From assembly GCA_041665525.1 (NCBI GenBank), contig JBAYIS010000067.1:1-5900 (forward strand): a stretch of 5,900 nt of DNA, read 5' to 3'. Shown here piece by piece: positions 5,537-5,900 of the stretch. A model generated the notes under the pieces. The model worked only from the letters and a program-made list of their open reading frames with translations, searched no databases and was not told the DNA's origin. Every line of letters begins with the position of its first letter. Positions within the stretch are counted from its first letter, which is position 1. The stretch is from UBA8401 sp041665525. Its GTDB lineage: Bacteria > Bacteroidota > Ignavibacteria > UBA10030 > UBA8401. Made by a program: the position numbers and the translations under genes.

Positions 5537-5742
5537 GCTCCTTCGGGAGTCTTCTGCTCAGTAGCGTTGTAAGAGCCGCTTGATTTACAGTTTGATGGAT
5601 CGTTATTCCTCTTTCTTCAGAACACACCATCATCGAGAAGCCGCTTTTGAAATTTAAAGCGAGTAAGGTAACTAAGACGGTATTCTCGGGGTACACCAGT
5701 CCGGAGGTCTTGCCGGACAACATAAATGAAAGGATGTGTTCC
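5537..5742 (+). promoter_or_regulatory. long structured 5' leader of csp, candidate RNA thermosensor
   Basis: The csp gene is preceded by about 200 bases without a gene, rich in pairing. Hairpin A is CTCC-TTCG-GGAG (5538-5549), a stem capped by the very stable UUCG tetraloop. Hairpin B pairs CGCTTT (5642-5647) with AAAGCG (5656-5661). Hairpin C pairs GTCCGG (5699-5704) with CCGGAC (5713-5718), and its loop GTCTTG (5707-5712) can pair with TAAGAC (5673-5678), a possible pseudoknot. Most telling, GAACACACC (5620-5628) can pair with bases 5732-5741 with one bulged A, covering the GG of the Shine-Dalgarno and the spacer before ATG. Long leaders that refold with temperature are known for cspA of Escherichia coli. 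That this one does the same is inference from pairing found by eye. Confidence 0.5.
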
Positions 5743-5900
5743 ATGGAAAAAGGAACAGTCAAATGGTTCAACGGAACAAAAGGTTTCGGTTTTATTTCAC
5801 GGCCTAACGGCGAAGATGTATTCGTACACTTCAAAGCGATCGTCGGCGAAGGATACAAAAACCTGAACGAAGGCGACAAAGTCGAATTCGACGTTGAACA
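5743..5900 (+). CDS. cold-shock protein, CspA family, cut by the right edge
   Basis: The first 52 codons of a cold-shock domain protein are present; the family is usually 65-70 residues, so perhaps 15 are missing. The protein binds single-stranded RNA and DNA and melts RNA structure in the cytoplasm. It opens MEKGTVKWFNGTKGFGFI. RNP1 is KGFGFI (13-18) and RNP2 is VFVHF (26-30), with the nucleic-acid-stacking aromatics Trp8, Phe15, Phe17, Phe27, His29 and Phe30 all present. The acidic EGDKVEFDVE stretch (43-52) leads into the last strands. The start ATG 5743-5745 has GAAAGGA (5728-5734) eight bases upstream. The gene is divergent from ilvD. Which csp paralogue it is, and whether it is cold-induced, cannot be told from the protein; the long leader hints at post-transcriptional control. 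Confidence 0.95.
   Translation, partial: MEKGTVKWFNGTKGFGFISRPNGEDVFVHFKAIVGEGYKNLNEGDKVEFDVE

Noticed and set aside
5514..5879. 121-residue minus-strand open frame beside ilvD
   Set aside because: It runs antisense through the csp leader and the csp coding start, whose protein is unmistakable. It has no good ribosome site and no recognisable composition.

Overview
The window comes from a bacterial chromosome of moderate GC content. Every gene I can support is on the minus strand except a cold-shock gene that runs off the right edge on the plus strand. There are no tRNA or rRNA genes, CRISPR arrays, transposases or phage genes. The genes use clear Shine-Dalgarno sites. One promoter matches the TTG / TAnnTTTG pattern known from Bacteroidota and relatives. 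With the gene types, this suggests a member of the Bacteroidota-Chlorobiota-Ignavibacteriota group. That placement is inference, because no taxonomic marker gene is present.

Layout, left to right. Bases 1-100 hold a short open frame on the minus strand with a beta-strand-like residue pattern, possibly a piece of an outer-membrane protein gene. An AT-rich stretch follows, then an intrinsic terminator (319-356) that closes a small 82-residue gene (381-629). Next are a YdjM-type membrane metal-dependent hydrolase (714-1382), a second strong terminator (1407-1440), an internally duplicated membrane protein (1463-2257) and a secreted-type serine beta-lactamase/esterase family protein (2358-3479). 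Bases 3480-3690 hold a promoter and two related palindromes. ilvD, encoding dihydroxy-acid dehydratase, spans 3691-5367. A 375-base region separates it from the divergent csp gene, whose long leader can fold onto its own ribosome site.

How the genes fit together. The beta-lactamase-family gene and the duplicated membrane gene probably share a transcript from the promoter at 3540-3570 to the terminator at 1407-1440. The YdjM-type gene and the 82-residue gene may form a second unit ending at 319-356. ilvD stands alone here, without the usual branched-chain amino acid genes beside it. No single pathway links the genes, and I see no new defence or mobile system. The most unusual features are the covarying pair of palindromes, the csp leader, and the TGA codon two codons after the only upstream ATG of the beta-lactamase-family gene.
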